This document shows, piece after piece, positions 35,877 through 45,373 of a stretch of DNA of 64,000 nucleotides (its first letter is position 1; the number at the start of each line of letters is the position of its first letter). The DNA is from Aquisphaera giovannonii (GTDB lineage: Bacteria; Planctomycetota; Planctomycetia; Isosphaerales; Isosphaeraceae), in contig NZ_CP042997.1 of assembly GCF_008087625.1 (NCBI RefSeq), positions 3,906,001-3,970,000 on the forward strand, written 5' to 3'. The notes below the pieces were generated by a model. The model was not told the DNA's origin. It saw nothing but the letters and a program-made list of their open reading frames with translations, and made no database searches. A program made the position numbers and the translations under genes.

Positions 35877-37289
35877 ATGCGTATTCCGATCACGACGAGC
35901 CACCCGACGCACGACCGGGCCGCGGCGGCCCGCTACGTCCTCTTCGCCACCGGAGTGACGGCGATCGGGGGTTTCCTCTTCGGCTACGACACGGCCGTGA
36001 TCAACGGCGCGAACTCCTACCTGAAGGCGCACATGGGGCTGTCGCCCGCGCAGGAGGGCCTCGCCGGCGCCGGCGCGATCCTCGGCTGCATCCCCGGCGC
36101 GATGTTCGCCGGATTCCTCAGCGACCGCTTCGGCCGGCGGAAAATGCTCTTCGCCTGCGCGTTCCTGTACGCCGCGTCGGGCGTCCTCTCGGCGATCCCC
36201 CGGAGTTTCGAGCCGTTCCTGGCGGCGCGGCTCGTCAGCGGGCTGGGGATCGGGGCGTCGTCGATGATCTGCCCGGTGTACATCGCGGAGATCGCGCCGG
36301 AGAAGCAGCGTGGGCGGCTCGGCACGCTCTTCCAGCTCGGCATCGTCGCGGGCATCTTCCTGACCCTGTTCGTCAACAAGCTGATCCAGGGCCTGGGCGA
36401 CGACGCGTGGAACGCGGCCTACGGCTGGCGCTGGATGATCGGCATGGAGGCCATCCCCGCGGTCGCGTTCATCGGCCTCCTGGTCGCCGTGCCCGAGAGC
36501 CCGCGCTGGCTCGCCCAGAAGGGGCGAGAGAGAGAAGCCCTCCATGTCCTCGAGAGGGCGGGGGGGGCAGAGGCGGCCGCCCGCGAGATGGCCGCCATCC
36601 GCGCGGCGGGGACGCAGGAGGAGGGCCGCTTCCGGGAGCTTCTCGGCGGGCCGTTCCTCCGGCCGCTGGTGCTGGCCATGGCGCTCATGGCCTTCTCGCA
36701 GTTCTGCGGCATCAACGCCGTGATGTACTACTCCACCAAGATCTTCGCCACGGCGGGCGGGGGCACGGACGCGGCGTTCACCTCGACCGTCTGGCTCGGG
36801 CTGGTCAATCTCCTGTTCACGTTCGTCGCGATCGGCTTCGTGGACCGCGCGGGGCGCAGGCCGCTGCTGCTCGTCGGCACCGCGGTGCAGGCCGTCGCGC
36901 TCGGGCTGGTGGGCTGGATGTTCCGGACCCACCAGCAGGGCCCCGTGCTGCTGGCCTGCATCGTCGCCTTCGTCGCCGCGTTCGCGATGTCGATGGGGCC
37001 GATCGGCTGGCTGTTCGCCTCGGAGGTCTTCCCGAACAAGGTCCGGGGGCGGGCCATGTCGCTCGCGACGCTGACGGTCTGGGTGTCGTGCTACGTCGTG
37101 GCTCAGACGTTCCCCATGATGAACGACAGCCCCGCGGTCGGCCCGGCGCGGACCTTCTGGGTCTACGCCGCGGTCAGCCTGGCGTCGTTCCTCTTCGTGC
37201 TCGTCTGGATCCCGGAGACGAAGGGCCGGACGCTCGAGGAGATCGAGCGAATGTGGGAGCGTCGCGGCGTCGGGGAGGCCCGGCCGTGA
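35877..37289 (+). CDS. MFS sugar transporter
   Basis: The ATG at 35877 (MRIPITTSHPTHDRAAAARYV) gives 470 residues with 12 membrane helices, the length of the sugar-porter subfamily. Its motifs are visible: FLFGYDTAVINGA after helix 1, GFLSDRFGRRKMLF between helices 2 and 3, VPESPRWL before the central loop, GFVDRAGRRPLLL and PETKGRTLEEIE at the C-terminus. It likely imports a hexose by proton symport. Its stop overlaps the ROK kinase start by four bases (GTGA), the first of two such overlaps in this operon. Confidence 0.94.
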   Translation: MRIPITTSHPTHDRAAAARYVLFATGVTAIGGFLFGYDTAVINGANSYLKAHMGLSPAQEGLAGAGAILGCIPGAMFAGFLSDRFGRRKMLFACAFLYAASGVLSAIPRSFEPFLAARLVSGLGIGASSMICPVYIAEIAPEKQRGRLGTLFQLGIVAGIFLTLFVNKLIQGLGDDAWNAAYGWRWMIGMEAIPAVAFIGLLVAVPESPRWLAQKGREREALHVLERAGGAEAAAREMAAIRAAGTQEEGRFRELLGGPFLRPLVLAMALMAFSQFCGINAVMYYSTKIFATAGGGTDAAFTSTVWLGLVNLLFTFVAIGFVDRAGRRPLLLVGTAVQAVALGLVGWMFRTHQQGPVLLACIVAFVAAFAMSMGPIGWLFASEVFPNKVRGRAMSLATLTVWVSCYVVAQTFPMMNDSPAVGPARTFWVYAAVSLASFLFVLVWIPETKGRTLEEIERMWERRGVGEARP

Positions 37290-38239
37290 CCGTCCTGGCC
37301 TGCGACATCGGCGCGACGCGCATCAAGTTCGGCCTCGTCCGCGAAGGCCGCGTGCTCGACCGCGGCTCGATCCCGTCCCGATCGGAGCGCGGGCTGGCCG
37401 AGCGGCTCCCCGACCTGGCCGCCGCGCTGCGGGATCTGTGCGCAAGCCGGGGGACGGCCATCGGGGAGTGCGCCGGGATGAGCGTCTCGATCGCGACCCT
37501 CGTCGACGTCGCGTCCGGCCGGCTGCTGGCGGAGTACGGCCGCTTCCGGGACATGCCGTCGCTGGACCTGCGGGGCTGGGCCCGCTCCGAGTTCGACCTC
37601 CCCCTGGCCCTCGAGAACGACGCCCGGATGGCGGCCATCGGCGAGTGGCGGCTCGGCGCGGGCCGCGACGCCGAGAGCCTCGCGATGATCACCTTCGGGA
37701 CCGGGATCGGCACGGGAGTCGTGATCGAGGGCCGCGTCCTCCGCGGGCCGCACGCCCAGGCCGGATGCCTGGGCGGGCACCTGACCGTCCGACCCGGCGG
37801 CAGGGCCTGCGGCTGCGGCAACCTCGGCTGCGCCGAGGCCGAGGCATCCACGGCCGCGCTGCCGGCCGTCGCCGCGGAGACGCCCGGATTTTCGCAGAGC
37901 ACGCTCCGCGAGGCGACGAGGATCGACTACGACCTGGTCTTCCGCGAGGCGGCCGCCGGGGACGCGTGCGCGGCGGCCATCCGCGACCACAGTCTGCTCG
38001 TCTGGTCCTCGCTGGCGGTGAGCCTGATCCACGCCTACGACCCGGAGGTCCTGGTCCTCGGGGGCGGCATCATGGCGAGCGCGGACGCCATCCTGCCGGC
38101 GATCCGCGAATTCGTCGGGCGGCACGCCCACACCCCGTGGGGCGAGGTGCGCGTGGTGGCCTCGGAGCTCGGCGACGACGCCGCGCTCGTGGCCGGCGAG
38201 TGGCTCCTCCGCGAGCAGTTCCCGGACCTGACTCCATGA
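37286..38239 (+). CDS. ROK family sugar kinase
   Basis: The GTG at 37286 overlaps the transporter stop and gives 317 residues. It has ATP-binding LACDIGATRIKFGLV at the start, catalytic-aspartate region LENDARMAAIGEW, ITFGTGIGTGVVIEG, and the ROK zinc motif CGCGNLGCAEAEA near residue 170. The family includes glucokinases, fructokinases and mannokinases; placement between a hexose transporter and a mannose-6-phosphate isomerase suggests a mannose or fructose kinase. The stop overlaps the next start (ATGA). Confidence 0.92.
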   Translation: MTVLACDIGATRIKFGLVREGRVLDRGSIPSRSERGLAERLPDLAAALRDLCASRGTAIGECAGMSVSIATLVDVASGRLLAEYGRFRDMPSLDLRGWARSEFDLPLALENDARMAAIGEWRLGAGRDAESLAMITFGTGIGTGVVIEGRVLRGPHAQAGCLGGHLTVRPGGRACGCGNLGCAEAEASTAALPAVAAETPGFSQSTLREATRIDYDLVFREAAAGDACAAAIRDHSLLVWSSLAVSLIHAYDPEVLVLGGGIMASADAILPAIREFVGRHAHTPWGEVRVVASELGDDAALVAGEWLLREQFPDLTP

Positions 38240-39993
38240 GAAAATCGACCTACGATAGATCCCCCTTCGTGGCCGTGCCGGGCGGCGAGGACGCCTGCGT
38301 GACCGGCTGGGACGCCGTCGCCGCGAGGCTGGAGGGGGCCGTCGCCGGGCGTCGGACGAGTCGGCCGGTCCTCGCCGTCGAGTGCTACCCGGGCGTCCAC
38401 GAGGATGCGATCCTGGGCGAATTGAGGACGCGGATGGAGCCGGCCCTCGTGGTCCGCGCCGGGGACGCCATGCTACCGCCCGAGGCCGTCGACGCGCTCG
38501 TCGCCCCATTCCTCGGCGGCGACGACCGGGTCTTCGGCTTCCTCTGCGGGCTCACGCTGCCGCAGTTCTTCGACGCCGATCGGCTGCGGCGCGCTCGCGA
38601 GGCAATCGACCGCGTCGAGAAGGGCCCTGTCCTGATCGTCGGCTGCGGGGCCACGCTGCTCCACGAGGCGGACGTCCTCGTCTACGCGGACCTCGCCCGC
38701 TGGGAGGCCCAGATGCGGTTCCGCCGCGACGAGATCGGCAACCTCGGCGTCGAGAATCGGGCCCTTTCGGCCGGCCTGCAATACAAGCGGGCCTTCTTCG
38801 TGGACTGGCGCGTGGCCGACCGATGGAAGCGGCCGCTGATCGCGCGCTGGGACTTCGCCCTGGACACGAACGACCCCCGCACGCCGAAGCTCGCCGAGGG
38901 CGAGGCGGTGCGCCGGGGCCTCCGGCATGCGGTCACGCGGCCGTTCCGCGTCGTCCCCTTCTTCGACCCCGCGCCCTGGGGCGGGCAATGGATGAAGGAG
39001 GCCTTCGACCTCGACCGCTCGGCGGCGAACTACGGGTGGTGCTTCGACTGCGTGCCGGAGGAGAACAGCCTGCTGCTCGGCTTCGGCGACGTCCGGGTCG
39101 AGATCCCTTCCATCGACCTCGTCTTCGACCGGCCGAGGGCACTCCTGGGCGAGGCCGTCCACGCGCGGTTCGGGGACGAGTTCCCGATCCGCTTCGACTT
39201 CCTGGACACGATGGGGGGCGGCAACCTCTCATTCCAGGTCCACCCGCTCACCGAGTCCATCCAGCACAACTTCGGGATGCACTACACCCAGGACGAGAGC
39301 TACTACATGCTCGACGCCGGCCCGGGGGCGAGCGTCTACCTCGGGCTCCGCGACGGCGTGGACCGCGAGGCCATGGCCCGCGACCTCCGCGAGGCCCAGG
39401 CCGGAGGCCCCCCATTTCCGGCGGATCGATACGCGAACAGGTGGCCCGCCAGGAAGCATGACCACTTCCTCATCCCCGCGGGCACCGTCCATTGCAGCGG
39501 CGCGGAGTCCATGGTCCTGGAGATCAGCGCGACGCCCTACATCTTCACGTTCAAGATGTGGGACTGGGGCCGCCTGGGCCTCGACGGCCGGCCCCGGCCC
39601 GTCCACCTGGAGCACGGCCTCGCGAACATCCAGTGGGACCGCACGACCGACTGGACCCGGGACAACCTGGTCAACCGCGTCGAGCCGCTCGGGGAGGGGG
39701 ACGGCTGGCGCGAGGAGCGCACCGGGCTGCACGAGCGAGAGTTCATCGAGACCCGCCGACACTGGTTCGCGAAACGCGTGCCGCACGACACGCGCGGCGG
39801 CGTGAACGTGCTCAACCTCGTCGAGGGCGAGGAGGCCGTCGTGGAGAGCCCCTCCGGCGCCTTCGAGCCGTTCCTTGTGCGCTACGCCGAGACCTTCATC
39901 GTGCCGGCCGCCGTCGGGCGTTACACCATCAGCCCGCACGGCCGCTCGGTCGGCCGCGAGTGCGCAACGATGAAGGCCTACGTCAGGACGTGA
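38236..39993 (+). CDS. Class I mannose-6-phosphate isomerase with N-terminal extension
   Basis: The ATG at 38236 overlaps the kinase stop and gives 585 residues, well above the 310-400 usual for class I isomerases. The C-terminal half has the type I cupin metal site: FQVHPLTESIQ, HYTQDESYYMLDAGPGASVYLGL, IPAGTVHCSG. About 215 N-terminal residues resemble a kinase-like P-loop domain whose Walker A position reads VECYPGVHEDAI and lacks the GK(S/T), so nucleotide binding is doubtful. The isomerase would interconvert mannose-6-P and fructose-6-P, completing import, phosphorylation and isomerisation of mannose. Confidence 0.85.
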   Translation: MRKSTYDRSPFVAVPGGEDACVTGWDAVAARLEGAVAGRRTSRPVLAVECYPGVHEDAILGELRTRMEPALVVRAGDAMLPPEAVDALVAPFLGGDDRVFGFLCGLTLPQFFDADRLRRAREAIDRVEKGPVLIVGCGATLLHEADVLVYADLARWEAQMRFRRDEIGNLGVENRALSAGLQYKRAFFVDWRVADRWKRPLIARWDFALDTNDPRTPKLAEGEAVRRGLRHAVTRPFRVVPFFDPAPWGGQWMKEAFDLDRSAANYGWCFDCVPEENSLLLGFGDVRVEIPSIDLVFDRPRALLGEAVHARFGDEFPIRFDFLDTMGGGNLSFQVHPLTESIQHNFGMHYTQDESYYMLDAGPGASVYLGLRDGVDREAMARDLREAQAGGPPFPADRYANRWPARKHDHFLIPAGTVHCSGAESMVLEISATPYIFTFKMWDWGRLGLDGRPRPVHLEHGLANIQWDRTTDWTRDNLVNRVEPLGEGDGWREERTGLHEREFIETRRHWFAKRVPHDTRGGVNVLNLVEGEEAVVESPSGAFEPFLVRYAETFIVPAAVGRYTISPHGRSVGRECATMKAYVRT

Positions 39994-40245
39994 TGCCCCA
40001 CGCGTTCCGCCGGGAAGATCCTCTTGTGGCACCCAACATCTGCCAACCCGAGCTATCGTGGCGAGGCCCGTTACGCATGCGGCGCGGCTGGGAAGGACCG
40101 GGGCGAAGACCAATCCCCCTGGCGAGGCGAGCCGGCGGCGGGGGCCATGTTCCCATGACAAACCATGTCGTTTTCCTTCGCCGCGGCAGAGAGTGATAGC
40201 GGGTGATGAGGAACATCACGGGGCCGTGGCGAGAGGTCGTGGTTG
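39994..40245. other. Gene-free stretch before sigma-factor fusion
   Basis: About 250 bp without a supported gene. It must carry the promoter of the downstream sigma factor fusion, but I see no clear -35/-10 consensus. Confidence 0.35.
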
Positions 40246-42666
40246 ATGAACAAAGCAGGGCAGGGAGCCGGTTCGCCGTCTCTGGCACGAGAACTCGAGG
40301 CGATCTTTCGCGGCGCGGCGACGGCGGGCACGTCCGAAGGGCAGTTGATCGACCGGTTCGTGGACCGGGGGGATGAGGCGGCCTTCGCGGCGATCCTGAC
40401 CAGGCACGGCCCGATGGTGCTGGGCGTCTGCCGACGGATCCTCGGCCCGGGCGGCGACGCCGAGGACGCCTTCCAGGCCACCTTCCTCGTCCTGCTACGA
40501 CGAGCCCGCACGCTACGGCGATCGGAGCCGCTGGGCCCCTGGCTGCACGGCGTCGCCTGGAGAGTGGCGACGCGGTCGCGGGCGGACGGGCGGCGGCGTG
40601 ATCAGGACGCTGCCCGAGCCGTCCGGGACGCCATCTCGCACGAATCCCCGGCGATCGCCGCCGAACGCCTCGAACTGAAGGCCCTCGTCGATGAGGAGCT
40701 CGGCCGGCTCCCGGAGAAGTATCGGCTCCCGATCGTGCTCTGCGACCTGGAGGGCATGACCAAGGAGTCGGCCGCCGCGCGCCTGCGGTGGCGCCCCGGC
40801 GTCCTCCGAGGCCGACTCGAGCGGGCCCGCCTCAAGCTCCGCGACCGCCTCGCCCGGCGTGGCCTGGCACCGGCCGCGGCCGTCGCGATCGTCGAGGCGT
40901 GGAATGCCGCCGAAGCAGCCGTCCCGGGAGACCTGATCGCCGCCGCCCGAGCGGCCGCCTTCCGCGACCTGGCCGTCTCGGAGATCGCGGGAGTCGTCGC
41001 GCCCTCGGCGGCCGCCCGGCTGGCCGGCGGCTTCCTCGGCGCCCAGGCCCGGACGCGTACGCTCCTGGCGACAGCGACGGCCGTCGCGCTTGCGGTCGTC
41101 ACCTTCTCCGCGCTCGGGCTTGCCTCGGCGCCGCGATCTGCCGGACGGCGAGCCGAAGGGCCCAGGCCCAGGGCGGCGGCCCCGGCCCCACCGCCCGACG
41201 CGCCGACAGGCCAGCCCCGCGACTTCGAGCTCTCCGTCGTCGGCCCGGGCGGGAAGCCAATCCCGGATGCCAACGTCGAGATCCATGCCGTGCCCGGCCT
41301 GAAGGCGGAGGATGTCCGCCGGGGCCGGTTCGTGAAGAGTGGCCCCAGATTGAGCCTCGCCCGGGCAGACGGCGGCGGCAAGCTCGCCGTCCATTTCCCG
41401 GCCGGGTGCAAGGAGCTTGATCTCTTCATCGAGGCGCCCGGCCACGGCTTCTATCACGCCGGATGGTCGCCTCGCGGTCGATGGCCTTCCCCCGTCGAGT
41501 GGCCGACCCGCGAGCAGTCCGTCATCCCGGATCGCTTCACCGCCGAGCTCGAGCCGGGGTGGGCCGTGGGGGGCGTGGTCGTGGATTCGCAGGGCCGTCC
41601 CGTCGAGGGGGCGGAGGTGCGGTGCAAAGTATGGACGGCCCGACCCGGCGACTGGATCGCTCCGTACGAAGGAAATCAGCCCGCGACCGACCGCGAGGGC
41701 CGATGGCGGTTCGACAACGTCCCCAACTCGGTCAAGGCGCTCTACGTGATCGTCAGCCATCCCGCGTTCCGCCCGTTCTTCGGGCCGATCGAGGAGGCCC
41801 AGTACGGGCTGGCGAGAGGCGGCGGGCCGAGGGAGAAGATCGTCCTGCAACGCGGCGATTTCCTGTTCGGCAAGGTCACCGACGAGCGCGGACGCCCGAT
41901 CCATGGGGCGCGCGTGGAGGTACGACTCGAGCGGGACACGCGCGATGCCACTTCAGATGAGCACGGCATGTACCGGCTGAACGGCCTCGATGGTCGGATC
42001 TACTACATCCGCGCGTCGGCTCCTGGGAAGGGCCTGGACGAGAAAGGGCCATTCGAGCGGATCGAAGGCCCGATCGCTTTCACCCTGAAGCCCGGCCGCA
42101 AGATCCGAATCCGGGTCCTCGACGCCGGCGGCAATCCGCTGCCAGACACCGCGATCTTTCCGATGGTCTGGCGGGACAAATTCAGCTTCCCCGAAATCAA
42201 CCATGGGAATCGGTACACCGACAAGGATGGGGTCTGGGAGTGGAACGAGGCCCCGGAGGACGAGTTCCAGTTCGAAATCTGCCCTCCCGGAGGCATGGTG
42301 TTCCCCCGTCAGCGTATCAAGGCCCGCGAGGAGGAGTACGTCTTCCGATCGATCCCGCCGCTCGTGATCGCCGGCCGCATCATCGACGAGACGACGAAGC
42401 AGCCCATCCCCTCGGCCCGGATCAACCCGGGCGTCGAGTTCGCCGCCGAACCCGGCAGCGTCGCCTGGAATGATAAGCTCGCTCTGCCCTTACAAGCCGA
42501 CGGACGCTTCGAGTATCGCCCGCGGCGTGCGGAGGCGGGACACGGCCTCCGCATCGAGGCCGATGGCTACGAGCCGCAAACCACTCGGTGGTTCAAGAGC
42601 ACCGAGGGGAAGGTCGAGATCGAGGTCCGAATGAAGAAGGCCCGGGCGGCGAGGCCCGGGCCTTGA
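40246..42666 (+). CDS. ECF sigma factor fused to carboxypeptidase-regulatory-like domains
   Basis: The 806-residue protein starts at the ATG at 40246. Residues about 30-215 are a full ECF sigma: region 2 (HGPMVLGVCRRILGPGGDAEDAFQATFLVLLRRA, then LGPWLHGVAWRVATRSRADGRRR) and region 4 (LGRLPEKYRLPIVLCDLEGMTKESAAARLRWRPGVLRGRLERARLKLRDRL). A membrane helix follows at about 276-295 (LLATATAVALAVVTFSALGLAS). The remaining 500 residues contain beta-sandwich, carboxypeptidase-regulatory-like repeats (LSVVGPGGKPIPDANVEI; GGVVVDSQGRPVEGAEVRCKV; FGKVTDERGRPIHGARVEVRLERD; IAGRIIDETTKQPIPSARI). This architecture links transcription to an extracytoplasmic beta domain and is known from planctomycete ECF groups with long C-terminal extensions. 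Confidence 0.9.
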   Translation: MNKAGQGAGSPSLARELEAIFRGAATAGTSEGQLIDRFVDRGDEAAFAAILTRHGPMVLGVCRRILGPGGDAEDAFQATFLVLLRRARTLRRSEPLGPWLHGVAWRVATRSRADGRRRDQDAARAVRDAISHESPAIAAERLELKALVDEELGRLPEKYRLPIVLCDLEGMTKESAAARLRWRPGVLRGRLERARLKLRDRLARRGLAPAAAVAIVEAWNAAEAAVPGDLIAAARAAAFRDLAVSEIAGVVAPSAAARLAGGFLGAQARTRTLLATATAVALAVVTFSALGLASAPRSAGRRAEGPRPRAAAPAPPPDAPTGQPRDFELSVVGPGGKPIPDANVEIHAVPGLKAEDVRRGRFVKSGPRLSLARADGGGKLAVHFPAGCKELDLFIEAPGHGFYHAGWSPRGRWPSPVEWPTREQSVIPDRFTAELEPGWAVGGVVVDSQGRPVEGAEVRCKVWTARPGDWIAPYEGNQPATDREGRWRFDNVPNSVKALYVIVSHPAFRPFFGPIEEAQYGLARGGGPREKIVLQRGDFLFGKVTDERGRPIHGARVEVRLERDTRDATSDEHGMYRLNGLDGRIYYIRASAPGKGLDEKGPFERIEGPIAFTLKPGRKIRIRVLDAGGNPLPDTAIFPMVWRDKFSFPEINHGNRYTDKDGVWEWNEAPEDEFQFEICPPGGMVFPRQRIKAREEEYVFRSIPPLVIAGRIIDETTKQPIPSARINPGVEFAAEPGSVAWNDKLALPLQADGRFEYRPRRAEAGHGLRIEADGYEPQTTRWFKSTEGKVEIEVRMKKARAARPGP

Positions 42667-42696
42667 TTCACGGCTCATCTCATCCGCTTCCGCGGC

Positions 42697-44235
42697 TCAC
42701 TTCGCCCCGAAGTGCTCCAGCAGGAACGGCAGGTCGAGCTCGGGGTAGACCGGGAAGGAGTCGAGCAGGGCCTTGATGCGGGCGTGGGCCTTCTTCTCGA
42801 CGGCCTCGTCCAGCGTGTATTTGGCCTTGTCGCGGCCGCCCGACTTGTTCGTCCCCGGGGTGATGGCGCGGAGGACGTCGGCGACGACGGAGGCGATCTC
42901 GGCCATCTCCGCCGGGCCCATCCCCAGGGTGGTCACGGCCGGGGTGCCGAACCGGAGGCCGCTCGTGTACCAGGGGCCGTTGGGGTCGAAGGGGATCGGG
43001 TTGCGGTTCAGGGTGATCCCGCACCGCCGGACGGCCTCCTCGGCCTGGCGGCCGGTGATGCCGAGCGCAGAGCCGACGTCCACGAGCACCAGGTGGTTGT
43101 CGGTCCCGCCGCTGATGACCTTCAGGCCCTGCTTGAGGAAGGCCTCGGCGAGGGCCCGGGAATTGTCGACGATCTTCGCCGCGTAGGCGGCGAATTCGGG
43201 CCGGAGGGCCTCGGTGAAGGCCACGGCCTTGGCGGCCATGACGTGGGGCAGGGGGCCGCCCAGGACGAGCGGGCAGCCCCGGTCCACGTGCTCCTTGAAC
43301 GCCTCGGTGCAGAGGACCAGGCCGCCGCGGGGGCCGCGGAGGGTCTTGTGCGTGGTCGTGGTCACCACGTCGGCGTACTCGATCGGGTTCTCCTCGCCCT
43401 TCAGCACCTTGCCGGCGACCAGGCCCGAGAAGTGGGCCATGTCCACCATCAGCACGGCGCCGACCTTGTCGGCGATCTCCCGCATCCGCCGGTAGTTGAT
43501 GTTCCTCGGATAGGCGCTGAAGCCGGCCAGGAGGATGAGCGGCTTGACCTCCAGGGCCTGCTTCTCGATCGCGTCGTAGTCCAGGAGCAGGCTCTCGCGG
43601 TCCACCGTGTAGCCGTGGGCCTCGAACATCTTGCCCGAGGCGTTCAGCCGGTAGCCGTGCGTCAGGTGGCCGCCGGAGGCGAGGTCCATGCCCAGGAGCC
43701 GCTGGTTGCCCAGGGCGTGGCGGACCTCGTTCCACTGGGCGATCGGCATCTTCTGCCAGTCGGCCGGCGCCAGCTTCTCCGGATCCTCGGCGCCAAGGAC
43801 CTTCGCCATGGCCGGCAGCTCGACCCTCGCCCGGAGGATCGCCCAGAAGGCGACGAGGTTGGCGTCGGCGCCGCTGTGGGGCTGGGAGTAGGCGTGCGCC
43901 GCGCCGAAGAGCTCTCGGGCCCGGGCGTTGGCCATGTCCTCCACGGAGTCCACGTTGTCGCAGCCGGCGTAGAAGCGGTGGTGCGGGATGCCCTCGGCGT
44001 ACTTGTCCGTCAGCAGGTTGCCCATGGCGCACTGGGTCGCCAGCGAGGAGTAGTTCTCGCTGGCGATCAGCTTGATGTTCCGCCGCTGGTCGGCCAGCTC
44101 CTGGACGACTGCCCGCGCGACATCCGGCGCGACGGCGGCCACGGTGTCGAGGTTGGCGAGGTACGCGAGGAATCCCGGGGCGACCTCCGCGGCCGGCTTG
44201 CGGCCGAGGTACGACCGGATCGATGAAGCGTGCAT
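42697..44235 (-). CDS. glyA: Serine hydroxymethyltransferase
   Basis: The 512-residue enzyme interconverts serine and glycine with tetrahydrofolate. Motifs: LIASENYSSLATQCAMGNLLTDKYAEG (about residue 55), PHSGADANL, MVDMAHFSGLVAGK, and the PLP lysine in TTTTHKTLRGPRGG (about 296). It is about 90 residues longer than E. coli GlyA, mainly through an insertion after ANLVAFWAIL (VELPAMAKVLGAEDPEKLAPADWQKMPIAQWN) and a 35-residue N-terminal extension, a variant seen in Planctomycetes. Converges on the sigma fusion with only 30 bp between ends. Confidence 0.95.
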   Translation of the reverse strand: MHASSIRSYLGRKPAAEVAPGFLAYLANLDTVAAVAPDVARAVVQELADQRRNIKLIASENYSSLATQCAMGNLLTDKYAEGIPHHRFYAGCDNVDSVEDMANARARELFGAAHAYSQPHSGADANLVAFWAILRARVELPAMAKVLGAEDPEKLAPADWQKMPIAQWNEVRHALGNQRLLGMDLASGGHLTHGYRLNASGKMFEAHGYTVDRESLLLDYDAIEKQALEVKPLILLAGFSAYPRNINYRRMREIADKVGAVLMVDMAHFSGLVAGKVLKGEENPIEYADVVTTTTHKTLRGPRGGLVLCTEAFKEHVDRGCPLVLGGPLPHVMAAKAVAFTEALRPEFAAYAAKIVDNSRALAEAFLKQGLKVISGGTDNHLVLVDVGSALGITGRQAEEAVRRCGITLNRNPIPFDPNGPWYTSGLRFGTPAVTTLGMGPAEMAEIASVVADVLRAITPGTNKSGGRDKAKYTLDEAVEKKAHARIKALLDSFPVYPELDLPFLLEHFGAK

Positions 44236-44452
44236 GAAAAATCCTGCTGTCGAGGTCGAAGGGCCGACGCCGGGCCGTCGCGCAGAGGGCTCGCCTCGCC
44301 AGGCCCTTCGCGGTCGCTATAATCGGGCGAGCAGAGGGGATTGTAATGGCCCGGGGCGAGCCGGCTCAAGACATCATGCGCCGCCCCACGGCCCCGATCG
44401 CCCCCAGACGACTCAACGCAAGACAACCTGCTGATTGACCTTGGAGCCCGCC

Positions 44453-45373
44453 ATGGAACTCGCGTTCGCCCCCGGGAAGACCCGCATCGGCTGGATCGGC
44501 ACGGGCGTGATGGGGTCGTCGATGTGCGGGCACCTCATCGCGGCGGGCTACGGCGCGACGGTCTACAACCGCACGGCCGAGAAGACGCGAGGGCTGGCGG
44601 AGAAGGGGGCGGCCGTCGCGTCCTCGGTCGCCGAGGTGGCGGAGGCCTCGGACGTCGTCTTCACGATCGTCGGCTATCCGCGCGACGTCCGAGAGGTGAT
44701 CCTGGGGCCGCAGGGCGTGGTCGCCTCCGCAAGGCCGGGGACCGCGATCGTGGACATGACGACGAGCGAGCCGGCGCTCGCCGTCGAGATCGCGCGGGCG
44801 GCCGCCGCGAAGGGCCTGCACGCCGTGGACGCGCCGGTCTCCGGGGGGGACATCGGCGCCCGCGAGGCGAGGCTGTCGATCATGATCGGCGGCGAGGAGG
44901 CCGTGGCCCGGGCCCTCAGGCCGCTCTTCGAGTGCATGGGCAAGACGATCGTCTACCAGGGGCCGGCCGGCTCCGGGCAGCACACCAAGATGGTCAACCA
45001 GATCCTGATCGCCTCCGGCATGATCGCCGTCTGCGAGGCCCTCCTCTACGGCCACAAGGCCGGGCTGGACCTGGAGACGGTCATGCAGAGCGTCTCCAGC
45101 GGGGCCGCGGGCTCGTGGAGCCTCACCAACCTGGGAGCCCGGATGATCGCCGGGAATTTCGAGCCGGGCTTCTTCGTGGAGCACTTCCTCAAGGACATGG
45201 GCATCGCCCTGGCGGAATCCCGACGGATGAAGCTCGCCCTCCCCGGCCTGGCGCTGGCCGAACAGCTCTACAGGGCCGTCGAGGCGCAGGGCTACGGCCG
45301 GAAGGGGACGCAAGCGCTCCTGCTAGCCCTGGCCGATCTCTCCCGATCCGAGTGGCCGGTACGGACCCAATGA
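44453..45373 (+). CDS. NAD(P)-dependent 3-hydroxyisobutyrate dehydrogenase family
   Basis: The ATG at 44453 has GGAG nine bases upstream; an upstream TTG would add six residues. The 306-residue protein has the dinucleotide motif [22 protein letters not shown], the family signature [22 protein letters not shown] (about residue 128), and the catalytic lysine in [19 protein letters not shown] (about 180). Family members reduce short-chain semialdehydes such as 3-hydroxyisobutyrate, tartronate semialdehyde or succinate semialdehyde. It is divergent from glyA with about 215 bp between, so serine/glyoxylate metabolism is a loose guess. Confidence 0.92.
   Translation: MELAFAPGKTRIGWIGTGVMGSSMCGHLIAAGYGATVYNRTAEKTRGLAEKGAAVASSVAEVAEASDVVFTIVGYPRDVREVILGPQGVVASARPGTAIVDMTTSEPALAVEIARAAAAKGLHAVDAPVSGGDIGAREARLSIMIGGEEAVARALRPLFECMGKTIVYQGPAGSGQHTKMVNQILIASGMIAVCEALLYGHKAGLDLETVMQSVSSGAAGSWSLTNLGARMIAGNFEPGFFVEHFLKDMGIALAESRRMKLALPGLALAEQLYRAVEAQGYGRKGTQALLLALADLSRSEWPVRTQ

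Noticed and set aside
44236-44452. Possible glycine riboswitch upstream of glyA
   Set aside because: The divergent spacer lacks the conserved tandem glycine-aptamer cores; only a TATAAT-like block near 44318 is visible.
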